In this document: one piece after another, positions 55,289 through 64,000 of the stretch | Layout: every line of letters begins with the position of its first letter | How positions within the stretch are numbered: the first letter of the stretch is position 1 | Assembly (NCBI GenBank): GCA_009664345.1 | Contig: CP043547.1 | Location: 3,128,709 to 3,192,708 of the forward strand | DNA: 64,000 bases | Direction of reading: 5' to 3' | Origin: Planctomycetales bacterium 10988 | GTDB lineage: Bacteria; Planctomycetota; Planctomycetia; Pirellulales; Pb10988 | Made by a program: the position numbers and the translations under genes | Notes under the pieces: generated by a model | The model's input: the letters and a program-made list of their open reading frames with translations, nothing else | Told to the model about the DNA's origin: nothing | Database searches by the model: none

Positions 55289-55735
55289 TTAGGATTTGGG
55301 CCCCAAGTGCTCCGCAACGAGTTGCCAACTTCCCTCTTCAAGTGTCAGTGTCGAGGTGCCTCTCCCGCCTCCTGACATTTGTTGACCATTGATCTTTCCG
55401 GACCAACGGTAGGAGTAAGTAAAGACTGCAAAATTCTCTCCTTTGAGGACCCAGTGCAAATCGGAGATGGAATATTCTTCGTCCTTGATTAAATCGAAGT
55501 TCTTTTGAAAGGCCTCGCGAACCTTATTTTTCCCTTGATGGCAGCTCCCATTGGAGAAAGTAACCGTGCAATCCGGGTGGATCAAAGGGTCCACCTGTTC
55601 CCAACTTTGCGTTGCAAGCGCCTGCTCATATCGAGCGACAAAATCTTCAGGTTTCATCTTCTTGGAATCATTCGCTTGGGCTGCCCACGGCAACGTTAAG
55701 AAAAGGACAAAAAACCATGGTAGGAGCGACTTCAT
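55289..55735 (-). CDS. Secreted NTF2-like (SnoaL/DUF4440-type) protein
   Basis: A 148-residue protein with a signal peptide (MKSLLPWFFVLFLTLPWAAQA) and then one NTF2-fold domain: a helical part (VARYEQALATQSWEQVDPLI) and strands (CTVTFSNGS, FAVFTYSYRWSG, TSTLTLEEGSWQLVAEHLG). Proteins of this fold include ketosteroid isomerases and binding proteins; no catalytic residues can be assigned here. It converges with the PQQ-type gene, 30 bases apart. Confidence 0.8.
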   Translation of the reverse strand: MKSLLPWFFVLFLTLPWAAQANDSKKMKPEDFVARYEQALATQSWEQVDPLIHPDCTVTFSNGSCHQGKNKVREAFQKNFDLIKDEEYSISDLHWVLKGENFAVFTYSYRWSGKINGQQMSGGGRGTSTLTLEEGSWQLVAEHLGPKS

Positions 55736-55942
55736 TCTTTGCAGACCTTGTTTCTAGAATGACCAGGGTAACACGCATTGATTCAATGATTGTCAACCTT
55801 TTGGTATCAGTAGGATCTTCAAGTGTCAAGCATCTTCGCAAGCGCCTCGGTAAGGTGCCGCCTTTACTGAACGAGGTCCGCTGCCGAGGAACGAACACTG
55901 GTTTATTAAGAGCTTCAGTACGGCTAACAAGTAGATCGCAGG

Positions 55943-58900
55943 TCAAGTCTTGATGCCTAATCCTTGAAAGACCTTGTCGATTTCTTCGGCGGACTGGAAG
56001 AAAGCTTCGGTATCTTCGTACCAGGATTTCTTCTTCGTTGGGCTTTCGATGGTGATCGCCTCTGGGCTTTCATTTGATTCCGCGCTAACGGAGTTGGAGA
56101 GCGGAGCCGACATCGGGGCAGGGTCTTCAATAGGGACAAGGCCGATGCCTGCGGCAATGAAGAGACCGTCGAGATTGCCGGCAGCTCCTGAATAGAAGTT
56201 GGCCAAGTCCGCTAAATTCGTGCCGTCGAAGACTCTGGTGTGCGGCCCCCCGGAAGCACCCGGTGTAGTGATGATATCCGCAAAGTTATCTAGGTTGATG
56301 TCCGCGGCTGCGACCTTGACCCCACCGAGAAAACCCGGATCGTAAGCATAAAAGTTTTGCAGAAGTGCGGCATCTTCCGAGCTAAAGACCTTCACATGTG
56401 GGCCACCCCCGGCACCGGGAGACGTGATGATATCATCTTTGCCGTCGCCATCGACATCACCAGCTGCGACAAACACCCCGCCGGTGAAGTTGGGATCATA
56501 GGCATAAAAATTCGTTGCCGCACCTGGAAGCGGAACGCCGGTAGAAAACGAGCCGTTAAACACTTTGATATGCGGCCCGCCGCCGACTCCCGGAGAAGTG
56601 ATAATTTCCGCTAGCAGGTCGCCGTTGATATCGCCCGCCGCGACGCGTACGCCTCCAGTGAAGCTGGCATTGTAAGCAAAGAACTCGGTGATGACGGCAC
56701 CCGTCTGGCCATTGAAGACTTTCACATGCGGACCGCCGCCGGCATCCGTCCCCGTGATGATATCGTCGAAGCCATCTCCATTTACATCGCCGACCGCGAC
56801 ATTCACTCCGCCATTAAACAACGGATGGTAAGCATAAAAGTTATTCACTCCGCCGGTGATCAGTTGTCCTGAAAGACTATCAAACACTTGAAGATGCGGC
56901 CCGCCACCCGGTCCAGCCGCGGTGACAATATCGAGAACCCCATCTCCGTTGATATCCCCCGTCGCGACGCGAACCCCGCCGGTGAACCCATCGCCATACG
57001 GCAAGAAGTGATAAAGTTCCGAACCTACCTCATCAAACACTCGAACCGTCGCCGCCTCACCCGCTTCACTCCCAGAGATGATACTTGGAGCATCCTCAAA
57101 CAATTTCCAGACTGCTAATTCTAAGCCATTGGCAGAATTTAGATACTCCGTGAAGTAGTTCCCTCCAATTTTCACGGCATTCAAGACGATTGTTTCAGGA
57201 CCAGTATAGATAAAAGTCCCCGCACTTGATCCGTCCGAAGTCCATAGGTGTTGAGGAGTTCCATCCTTCTCGATATCCGCTTGAAAATAAAGCTTTCCAC
57301 GAAAATTTGACAGTGATCGAGGATTGGAGCTTTGAGAACCTGGATAAATATCTTTGACAAGCTGAGTTCCCAAGGAGGTACCATCGCTCATCCAAAGTTC
57401 ATAACCATGGCTTCCGTCATTCGCACTAAAGAACAGCGTTCCGTTGACATTCCTTAAGTTTTTGGGCTTGGAGGATTGGGTTCCAGGGCGAATATCCTTC
57501 ACTAAGTACGTTCCTAATGAAGTGCCATCGCTCCTCCACAGCTCTTCACCCTCAGCTCCATTTGCATTGAAAAATAAAGTCCCACTAACATTTTCAAGAT
57601 ATGCAGGAGCTGAGCCTTGAGGACCAGGTACTATATCTTTAACAACTTTGGTTCCTTCAGCGGTTCCATCACTCTTCCATAATTCAAATCCAATGGATTC
57701 GTAGCCCGCTGTCCCCAACGCAAAGAATAGAGTCCCATTGACATTTTGTAAAAAACGAGGATTAAAAGCGCCACCGCCAAGCCTCTTGACTAGGACCGTT
57801 CCCTCGTAGGTTCCGTCAGAACGCCATAGAGCCCTGTCATATTGCTCTGCTTCCGCTGAAAAGAAAAGGGTTCCATTTAAATTCTCCAAATACTTGATGG
57901 AAGAATCTAAATAACCAGGTCGGAGGTCCTTCACGAGTTGGGTGCCTTCAACGGTTCCATCACTTCTCCAAAGCTCTCGGGCAAGGTCACCTTCGGTAGC
58001 ACTAAAGAACAGCGTTCCATTGACGTTCGTTAAGTATCTTGGGATCGAGTTAAGTGTTCGGGCTCGAATATCTTTGACTAGCTCCGTACCTTCGGAGGTC
58101 CCATCTGTCGACCAGAGTTCAATACCATGACAGCCGTCATTTGCCGAAAAAAAGAGGGTCCCTTGGACACTTAGAAAATTGCTGGGACTCGAAAACTCTC
58201 GACCAGGCCTTATATCACGTACAATCGTGGCTCCTTCGGAGGTCCCATCACTTCTCCATAATTCCTCTCCATAAGCATCAATATAAGTTTGAAAAAATAG
58301 ATTCCCATTGAGATTAGTAATCAAGGATGGAAATGAACCCGTGATCCCTTCAACTATATCTTCGACTAATTGTGTACCTTCCGAGGTTCCGTCACTTTTC
58401 CACAGTTCGACACCGTGAATACCATCGTTCGCAGCAAAATAGAGTGTTCCGTTCACGTTTGTTAAGGAGGTGGGATTTGAGCTTTCGCTTCCTGAGTAAA
58501 TATCCTTAACAATCTGAGTCCCTTCCATGGTTCCGTCTGTCATCCACAGCTCACCAACCCAACCCTCTGGATCGGTTGTGTGGATCTTATTTCCTCCGGA
58601 GAAAAACAAGGTGCCATTCACATTTGTAAGTGAGAAAGGTCTGAATCCGTCATGCGTTGCAAATGACTCGGTTATTTGTTCGGTACCTGCCGAGGTTCCA
58701 TCTGTCCTCCAAAGCTCTCTACCTGTTGGATTGTCCTGAGCGGAAAAAAACAAAGTCCCATTATGGTTCAATAAGTCTCTTGGTCTTGAGTCACTAAAGC
58801 CTTCTAGGATGTCCTTCACCAATTCAGCACCAGTCAGGGTTTTGTCAACCTTCCAGAGTTCTTCTCCAAAGCCTATCGTATCAGCTCGGAAATAAAGAGT

Positions 58901-59380
58901 TTCATTGACCTCCGTAAATTCTTTGCCAATCAACTCAGTTCCATCTTTTGCTAAAAGCTGCGCCCTTTCCGTGCCGGAAGAGGTTCCATCGCTCTTCCAT
59001 AGGGACCTCCCATTCGTTCCATCATCCGCAGAAAAGTAAAGTGTCCCATCGATATTGATTAAACTACTGGGGCCTGACGATCGTGAGCCATTAGGGTTGG
59101 TATTGATATCTTTGACAAGTTGGGTTCCTAGAGCCGTCCCATCTGATTTCCAAAGTTCGTACCCAATGGAGCCATCGTTGGCGGAGAAGTAAAGGATTCC
59201 ATCAACATCAACGAGTTCTCGGGGGGAAGAGGACCGGCTATACTGATTGATGTCGATGATCATTGGTTCGACAGACAAGAGGTTCCGCTTTTCCAAGGTT
59301 TCGAGTTGGAGAGGGGTTTCTTTTTGTTCTTGGAGTCGGGTGCGTTCGGATTGCCGGGGGAAGAGGTCGAGCCAAGCCAT
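55943..59380 (-). CDS. Secreted ELWxxDGT/FG-GAP repeat surface protein
   Basis: A 1145-residue protein. The N-terminus carries LETLEKRNLLSVEPM, the planctomycete LLS-type motif that marks exported repeat proteins. About 14 ELWxxDGT units follow (for example ELWKSDGTALGT, ELWRSDGTSEGA), to about residue 700. The next part has five to six FG-GAP-like units with calcium-binding signatures (DINGDGVLD, DVNGDGFDD, DVDGDGKDD). The last 30 residues, from KKKSW to GLGIKT, match the tail of the partial gene at 1-149 and follow a Glu/Ser linker. Function is unknown; the build suggests a calcium-stabilised adhesive or surface protein. The ATG at 59380 has only a weak GGCGGA upstream. Confidence 0.9.
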   Translation of the reverse strand: MAWLDLFPRQSERTRLQEQKETPLQLETLEKRNLLSVEPMIIDINQYSRSSSPRELVDVDGILYFSANDGSIGYELWKSDGTALGTQLVKDINTNPNGSRSSGPSSLINIDGTLYFSADDGTNGRSLWKSDGTSSGTERAQLLAKDGTELIGKEFTEVNETLYFRADTIGFGEELWKVDKTLTGAELVKDILEGFSDSRPRDLLNHNGTLFFSAQDNPTGRELWRTDGTSAGTEQITESFATHDGFRPFSLTNVNGTLFFSGGNKIHTTDPEGWVGELWMTDGTMEGTQIVKDIYSGSESSNPTSLTNVNGTLYFAANDGIHGVELWKSDGTSEGTQLVEDIVEGITGSFPSLITNLNGNLFFQTYIDAYGEELWRSDGTSEGATIVRDIRPGREFSSPSNFLSVQGTLFFSANDGCHGIELWSTDGTSEGTELVKDIRARTLNSIPRYLTNVNGTLFFSATEGDLARELWRSDGTVEGTQLVKDLRPGYLDSSIKYLENLNGTLFFSAEAEQYDRALWRSDGTYEGTVLVKRLGGGAFNPRFLQNVNGTLFFALGTAGYESIGFELWKSDGTAEGTKVVKDIVPGPQGSAPAYLENVSGTLFFNANGAEGEELWRSDGTSLGTYLVKDIRPGTQSSKPKNLRNVNGTLFFSANDGSHGYELWMSDGTSLGTQLVKDIYPGSQSSNPRSLSNFRGKLYFQADIEKDGTPQHLWTSDGSSAGTFIYTGPETIVLNAVKIGGNYFTEYLNSANGLELAVWKLFEDAPSIISGSEAGEAATVRVFDEVGSELYHFLPYGDGFTGGVRVATGDINGDGVLDIVTAAGPGGGPHLQVFDSLSGQLITGGVNNFYAYHPLFNGGVNVAVGDVNGDGFDDIITGTDAGGGPHVKVFNGQTGAVITEFFAYNASFTGGVRVAAGDINGDLLAEIITSPGVGGGPHIKVFNGSFSTGVPLPGAATNFYAYDPNFTGGVFVAAGDVDGDGKDDIITSPGAGGGPHVKVFSSEDAALLQNFYAYDPGFLGGVKVAAADINLDNFADIITTPGASGGPHTRVFDGTNLADLANFYSGAAGNLDGLFIAAGIGLVPIEDPAPMSAPLSNSVSAESNESPEAITIESPTKKKSWYEDTEAFFQSAEEIDKVFQGLGIKT

Positions 59381-59696
59381 GAAAGGTTCCGCCTGTGATG
59401 AGATAGATGTAGCGTGGGGGTTTGTAGCATTTCTCCTCAGTTTAACTCATTTTTCTCAGGAAGGATAGTCAGATCATCTTTGAATTTCATGAATCTTTAA
59501 ACAATGAATCGCTTGTTTTCCCTGGTTTTAGTGAATTGAAAGGGAGTCAATGCGATACATGTCGTGGGCCAACAGGGGTTCCGCTGTCAGAAGTTTGAAG
59601 CGTTTCGGAGAGGGAAGTGCAACCGGTCTCTGACTGTGGTACATTCTTCGGAAATGGGCTCCAAACTCCTCGTTCTGATCGAAAGGAACCTCTCCT
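59381..59696. other. Divergent intergenic region
   Basis: About 315 bases between the surface-protein gene and the first sulfatase. No gene, hairpin or dispersed element was seen; it should contain both promoters. Confidence 0.45.
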
Positions 59697-61433
59697 ATGT
59701 TTCGGTGGATGGCTTTACTCTACGTGATTTTGTTGTGCCCGGCGATGAGCTTTGCGGAGGCGGCTCGCCCGAATGTTATCTTGATTATGACCGATGATCA
59801 GGGGTATGGGGATTTGGCCTGTCATGGGAATCCGGCGCTGAAGACGCCGAACCTCGATCGGCTCTATCGGGAGTCGGTGCGGTTGACGGATTTTCATGTA
59901 AGTTCGTTCTGTACGCCGACCCGTGCGGCCTTGATGACAGGGCGGTATCCCGCAAGAACGGGGGCTTACCGGACAAGTTCAGGACGAACCTTGCTTCACA
60001 CGGATGAGCGAACGATTGCCCATCTCTTTGCCGATGCCGGGTATGTCACCGGGATGATTGGCAAGTGGCATCTGGGGGATAATGCCCCGCATCGCCCTCA
60101 GGATCGAGGTTTTCAAGATGTTGTTTGGCACCGTTGCGGCGGGATCGGACAGGCTTCGGATTACTATGGGAACGATTACTTCGACGACACCTACGAACGC
60201 AACGGGAAGTTTGAGAAGTTCGAAGGTTATTGCACCGATGTGTGGTTTTCCGAAGCCATGCGGTTTGTTGAAGAGAATCGCGAGAAACCCTTCTTCCTTT
60301 ATCTGGCCCCGAATGCCCCGCATGGGCCGTATCGCGTCGATGCCAAATGGAGCGAGCCTTATCAAGATACGATCAAGTGGCCGAATGGGGCGAATTTCTA
60401 CGGGATGGTTGCCAATATCGATTACAACTTGGGCCTGCTCCGCCAGCGGCTGGAAGAGCTGAAACTTTCAAAAAGTACTCTTTTGATTTTCATGACCGAC
60501 AACGGCACGGCGAACGGGGCGAAGTTTGCGGACCTGACCTCCGAAGCCGTGGAAGGCTACAACGCTGGGATGCGAGGCAAGAAGTCCTCGGTCTATGAAG
60601 GGGGCCATCGCGTGCCGTGTTTTCTTCATTGGCCTGAAGGTGGTTTAGTCGGAGGGAAAGACATTCCCGGCCTTGCGGCTCATCTCGATCTCTTGCCGAC
60701 CCTGGCGGAGTTCTGTGAGGTCCCCGTGCCCGAGTCCCACGCAAGCGATGGCATTTCCTTTGCTGCTCACTTGCAAGATGCGAACACTCCGCCGCCTCGC
60801 GATCATCTGGTCGTCCAGTTTCAAGGCGGTCCCTATTTCAATGCTATGCCCAAAGCTTGGGAGTTTTCCTGTGTACTTAAAGATCGTTGGCGATTGATTG
60901 ATGGGAAAGAGCTTTATGATCTCGACGCGGACCCCGCGCAACGTCACGACCTTGCTGCCGAACACCCCGAAGTCGTGAAAGAACTGCGATCGCTCTATCT
61001 CCCTTGGTGGGAATCGGTTTCTCCCCGCATGACGCCAGTGTCGATCGATCTTGGGAACCCTGCCGAGAATCCGACGGAGCTTTGTTCCCAAGACTGGTAT
61101 CTATCGAAGGGAAATCCGCCTTGGCACTTCGGAGCAATCAATCAACTCGTTCGCGTGACGGGTCCGTGGATGGTGGATGTGCAACAGGCCGGACACTACC
61201 GCTTCACCCTGCGACAATGGCCGGCCGTCGCCAACAAACCGGTACAAGCCGTTCGAGCCAAAATTGAAATCGCCGGGCAAGAGCGAGAAACCGAAGTCGA
61301 TCCGGAAACGATGGGAGTTGTCTTCGAAATGAAAATACCTGCCGGAAAAACGAAGTTGGAAACGTGGCTCTTCGACGAACAGGGCGAAGCTGGCGGGGCC
61401 TACTTTACCGAAGTCGAATTGCTTTCGAACTGA
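59697..61433 (+). CDS. Secreted sulfatase (type I, Cys)
   Basis: A 578-residue exported hydrolase with a signal peptide ending near FAEA. The sulfatase signature is C72-T-P-T-R76 (FCTPTRAALMTGRYPARTG), in which the cysteine becomes formylglycine. Metal and active-site residues are visible: D33/D34 (MTDDQGYGD), GKWHLGD and FMTDNG. About 120 residues after the core form a separate beta-rich domain. The likely substrate is a sulfated polysaccharide. AGGA lies about 11 bases before ATG 59697. No formylglycine-generating enzyme or anaerobic maturase lies in the window. Confidence 0.93.
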   Translation: MFRWMALLYVILLCPAMSFAEAARPNVILIMTDDQGYGDLACHGNPALKTPNLDRLYRESVRLTDFHVSSFCTPTRAALMTGRYPARTGAYRTSSGRTLLHTDERTIAHLFADAGYVTGMIGKWHLGDNAPHRPQDRGFQDVVWHRCGGIGQASDYYGNDYFDDTYERNGKFEKFEGYCTDVWFSEAMRFVEENREKPFFLYLAPNAPHGPYRVDAKWSEPYQDTIKWPNGANFYGMVANIDYNLGLLRQRLEELKLSKSTLLIFMTDNGTANGAKFADLTSEAVEGYNAGMRGKKSSVYEGGHRVPCFLHWPEGGLVGGKDIPGLAAHLDLLPTLAEFCEVPVPESHASDGISFAAHLQDANTPPPRDHLVVQFQGGPYFNAMPKAWEFSCVLKDRWRLIDGKELYDLDADPAQRHDLAAEHPEVVKELRSLYLPWWESVSPRMTPVSIDLGNPAENPTELCSQDWYLSKGNPPWHFGAINQLVRVTGPWMVDVQQAGHYRFTLRQWPAVANKPVQAVRAKIEIAGQERETEVDPETMGVVFEMKIPAGKTKLETWLFDEQGEAGGAYFTEVELLSN

Positions 61434-61539
61434 ATTGCGAAACCGATCCGGCGGCCTTATTATAGACAGACACAAAATGAACAAACCACTGACAACAGCC
61501 ACTTGGGCTTCCTCCCTTCACTTTCAGCCACCAGTGACG

Positions 61540-63051
61540 ATGATGAATAAAAAACTCCTGCTGACACTCGCCGTTCTCTTCATTTGGGTTCCCTTTGCCT
61601 TTTCCGCGGAGCAGCCCGAGCGTCCTAACATTCTCTTTCTCTTTGCGGATGATCAGCGGGCCGACACGATCGGGGCACATGGCAACCCCCACGTTCAGAC
61701 GCCAAACCTTGATCGGCTCGTCTCGGAGGGCTTTAGTTTTCGCCGCAATTACTGTGCGGGTTCCTTCAGCGGAGCCGTTTGTGTGGCCAGTCGGGCGATG
61801 TTGATGACCGGGAAACATTGGCTCAATCTGCCGGAAAAGAAACCCGCCACGAACTGGGACGATGCGACGACCTTGCCTTCGGTGCTGACCTCCGAAGGCA
61901 ATTACAATTCGTTTATCATCGGGAAGTGGCATAACGGCAGCGCGATGCTGGATCGATCGTTCGCGAATGGCCGCTCTGTTTATATGGGCGGAATGGCGAA
62001 TCACGCTGACTTTCAAGTACAGGACCTCACCGATGGCACCCTCAGCCCCAAACGAGACGCCGGCGGATTTTCAAGCAAAGTCTTTGCCGATGAAGCGGTG
62101 GACTTCATTCAATCAGCAGGAACCGACCAGCCGTTCTTCCTCTATGTCGCGTTCATGGCTCCGCACGATCCCCGCAATCCTCCGCGGAAATATCGGGAGA
62201 TGTACTACAACAACCGGCCTCCGCTTCCCGAGAACTTCTTGCCACAGCATCCTTTTAATCATGCGGAACATGCGATCTTTGGCCGAGACGAAGGTCTCGC
62301 CCCTTGGCCGCGAACGAAGGACGTCATCAGCGACCAACTTTGCGAGTACTATGGCCTTATTACCCATCTGGATCAACAAGTCGGACGTGTGTTGAAGGCC
62401 CTTGAAAAGAGCCCTCATGCCAAAAATACTATCGTTGTCTATACCGCCGATCATGGACTCGCGATGGGTAGTCACGGGCTGCTGGGCAAGCAAAATGTTT
62501 ATGAACAAAGCATGCGGTGCCCATTGATTCTCCGCGGTCCGAGCATTCCGCAGCAGCAGTCAAGCGAAGCCTTCACCTACATTCATGATCTGTACGCTAC
62601 CATTTGTGACTTCGCTCAGGTCAAAAAACCGACAGGGATTGATTCGGAAAGCCTCCTCCCGATTCTCGATGGCGAGTCCGAAAGCGTTCATGAAACCGTT
62701 TTTCTGCCTTATAAAGACAATCAACGCTCCGTCAACGATGGCCAATGGAAACTGCACATCTACCCACAAATCAACCACCGCTTGCTCTTCCATCTTGCGG
62801 AAGACCCGCATGAAATGAAGGACCTCGCCACCGATCCGGCTTATCAAGGAGAGATGGAACGGATGGAGCAGCTGATGGAAGCCGCCCGGCAGAATGGGAA
62901 CGATCATTACCCGCTTCACGTCGAGAATCCAGCTCCGAAAGAAGTGGAATATGACAATAGCAAACGCGTCCTCGACGTGTGGCAACCCAAATGGATTCGC
63001 GAGAAATACTTCGGCGGTCGAAGCAATCCCGATCATGGCAAGAAGTCCTAA
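61540..63051 (+). CDS. Secreted sulfatase with CVASR active-site motif
   Basis: A 503-residue exported sulfatase. The signal peptide is MMNKKLLLTLAVLFIWVPFA. The active-site motif is C81-V-A-S-R85, the C-x-A-x-R variant rather than C-x-P-x-R, which still fits formylglycine formation. D37/D38 (FADDQRAD), GKWHNG and YTADHGLAMGSHG complete the site. ATG 61540 was chosen for the signal peptide; the frame extends 35 codons upstream, and ATG 61477 is less likely. It lies 106 bases downstream of the first sulfatase and probably shares its transcript. The ending (KYFGGRSNPDHGKKS) resembles iduronate- or choline-sulfatase-like planctomycete enzymes, but the substrate is not certain. Confidence 0.9.
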   Translation: MMNKKLLLTLAVLFIWVPFAFSAEQPERPNILFLFADDQRADTIGAHGNPHVQTPNLDRLVSEGFSFRRNYCAGSFSGAVCVASRAMLMTGKHWLNLPEKKPATNWDDATTLPSVLTSEGNYNSFIIGKWHNGSAMLDRSFANGRSVYMGGMANHADFQVQDLTDGTLSPKRDAGGFSSKVFADEAVDFIQSAGTDQPFFLYVAFMAPHDPRNPPRKYREMYYNNRPPLPENFLPQHPFNHAEHAIFGRDEGLAPWPRTKDVISDQLCEYYGLITHLDQQVGRVLKALEKSPHAKNTIVVYTADHGLAMGSHGLLGKQNVYEQSMRCPLILRGPSIPQQQSSEAFTYIHDLYATICDFAQVKKPTGIDSESLLPILDGESESVHETVFLPYKDNQRSVNDGQWKLHIYPQINHRLLFHLAEDPHEMKDLATDPAYQGEMERMEQLMEAARQNGNDHYPLHVENPAPKEVEYDNSKRVLDVWQPKWIREKYFGGRSNPDHGKKS

Positions 63052-63119
63052 ACGCGACGAACCCGCCCGACTTTCATCGATTTCAATGCAATGAACTTTC
63101 ACGCCCAAGCAAGGGACGC

Positions 63120-64000
63120 ATGATGTACCGATCTCATTTCCTCCTCCTTGCCCTCTTCGGGTTTCTCTATGCCTCAACTCCATCAACAACGAAGGTTGAA
63201 GCCGCAGAGAAACCAAACCTCCTCTTTATCTTCGCGGACGACTGGGGCTGGGGAGACCTAAGCTGTCATGGGCATCCTTATGTAAAAACCCCGAACATCG
63301 ATCGGTTAGCAGCGGAAGGAACGGATTTCTACCGCTTCACTGTCGCCAGCGGCGTTTGCTCACCGAGTCGAACCGCGATGATGACGGGACATTTTCCGGC
63401 ACGCTATAACATTGATGGTCACTTCGCATCGGTTACCAGCAATGCGAAGCGGAACATGCCCGATTGGCTAAGCCCACAAGCTCCGCTCTTGCCCAGGTTT
63501 CTACAGCAAGCCGGGTATCGAACGGCCCACTATGGCAAATGGCACCTCTCGAACAACATGATCCCGGATTCCCCGCTGCCGAGCGAATATGGCTACGACG
63601 AGTACGGAGCGTTCAATTGTGCCGGCCAACAAATGCCTTACTTCGAAGACGCCCAACATGCCATCGCTTTCATGAAGAAGAGCCATCGGCAGCAGAAACC
63701 GTTCTTCATGAACCTTTGGATTCATGAGCCGCATACTCCGTTTCATACGCTGCCGAAGTATCGCTGGCGTTTCCGAGAACTCAAAGACGAACGCGACAAC
63801 ATTTATGCATCGGTCTTGTCGCATGCGGATGACCGTATCGGCGAAGTGCTGAATGCCTTGGACGACCTTGAGATCGCCGACAATACGCTTGTCATCTTCA
63901 CTTCGGACAATGGCCCAGCTAGATCGGCCAGCCCTGCGGAACTAGAGTTAAAGCATGACACGGCAACCGGGGCAGGCTACGGCATTGCCGCCGCTCGCGG
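63120..64000 (+). CDS. Secreted sulfatase (3' end beyond window)
   Basis: The first 293 residues of a third sulfatase, cut by the end of the window. It has a signal peptide (MMYRSHFLLLALFGFLYAS), FADDWGWGDLSCHG, C80-S-P-S-R84, GKWHLSN and FTSDNGPARS. AAGGGA lies before ATG 63120 (the next codon is also ATG). It lies 68 bases after the second sulfatase gene, in the same direction, so the three form a cluster. It looks intact as far as it is visible. Confidence 0.9.
   Translation, partial: MMYRSHFLLLALFGFLYASTPSTTKVEAAEKPNLLFIFADDWGWGDLSCHGHPYVKTPNIDRLAAEGTDFYRFTVASGVCSPSRTAMMTGHFPARYNIDGHFASVTSNAKRNMPDWLSPQAPLLPRFLQQAGYRTAHYGKWHLSNNMIPDSPLPSEYGYDEYGAFNCAGQQMPYFEDAQHAIAFMKKSHRQQKPFFMNLWIHEPHTPFHTLPKYRWRFRELKDERDNIYASVLSHADDRIGEVLNALDDLEIADNTLVIFTSDNGPARSASPAELELKHDTATGAGYGIAAAR

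Overview
The window is about 64 kb of a planctomycete chromosome of moderate GC content. This rests on protein signatures rather than a marker gene: a secreted ELWxxDGT/FG-GAP protein with an N-terminal LLS-type motif, an 821-residue protein starting MRLTLRTLLAYLDD, clustered secreted sulfatases, a mitochondrial-type elongation factor G, and many long proteins with no recognisable family. I saw no rRNA, tRNA, insertion sequence, prophage or CRISPR array.

Layout. 1-149 is the 3' end of a secreted protein gene. 407-4989 holds miaB and glnE (glutamine synthetase adenylyltransferase). 5119-17261 (minus) is a nitrate assimilation operon, read from high to low coordinates: nrtA, nrtB, two ATPases, nirA, an Fe-S/FAD/NAD reductase, nasA and a FAD/BFD electron-transfer subunit. 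Divergent from it at 17889 is an outer-membrane porin, followed by a response regulator (20032) and a hybrid kinase (21682) whose PilJ-like sensor resembles nitrate sensors. 24021-34195 carries a TPR membrane protein, a secreted beta-rich protein, a Tat-signal Gly-rich protein, a 1416-residue orphan and a DinB-like protein. 34371-42809 carries an orphan TctA permease, an AT-rich small gene, selA, fusA, a methyltransferase and a P-II protein lacking its usual C-terminus. 43190-51887 has a single-pass membrane protein, a TPR protein and an ABC-2 exporter operon. 52455-55735 contains a free-standing RNA polymerase alpha C-terminal domain, two small AT-richer genes, a PQQ-type propeller and an NTF2-fold protein. 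55943-64000 holds the ELWxxDGT/FG-GAP protein and three sulfatases.

How the genes fit together. Nitrogen is the main theme: uptake (porin, NrtABCD-type transporter), reduction of nitrate to nitrite to ammonium (NasA, NirA and two reductase subunits), a candidate sensing system, and GlnE and P-II for central nitrogen control. The surface-protein and sulfatase genes fit a polysaccharide-degrading lifestyle.

Most notable non-coding finding: seven copies of a 64-69 bp intergenic element bounded by inverted GTGGTCAAAA-type ends, three of them exactly 67 bp, all outside genes. Other leads are a C-terminal tail shared by two secreted proteins 56 kb apart, a three-hairpin RNA candidate at 38257-38365, repeated AT-rich dyads before the reductase genes, and a regulator whose GAFTGA loop reads GAFPGA. 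All assignments come from reading the sequence; no database search was run.
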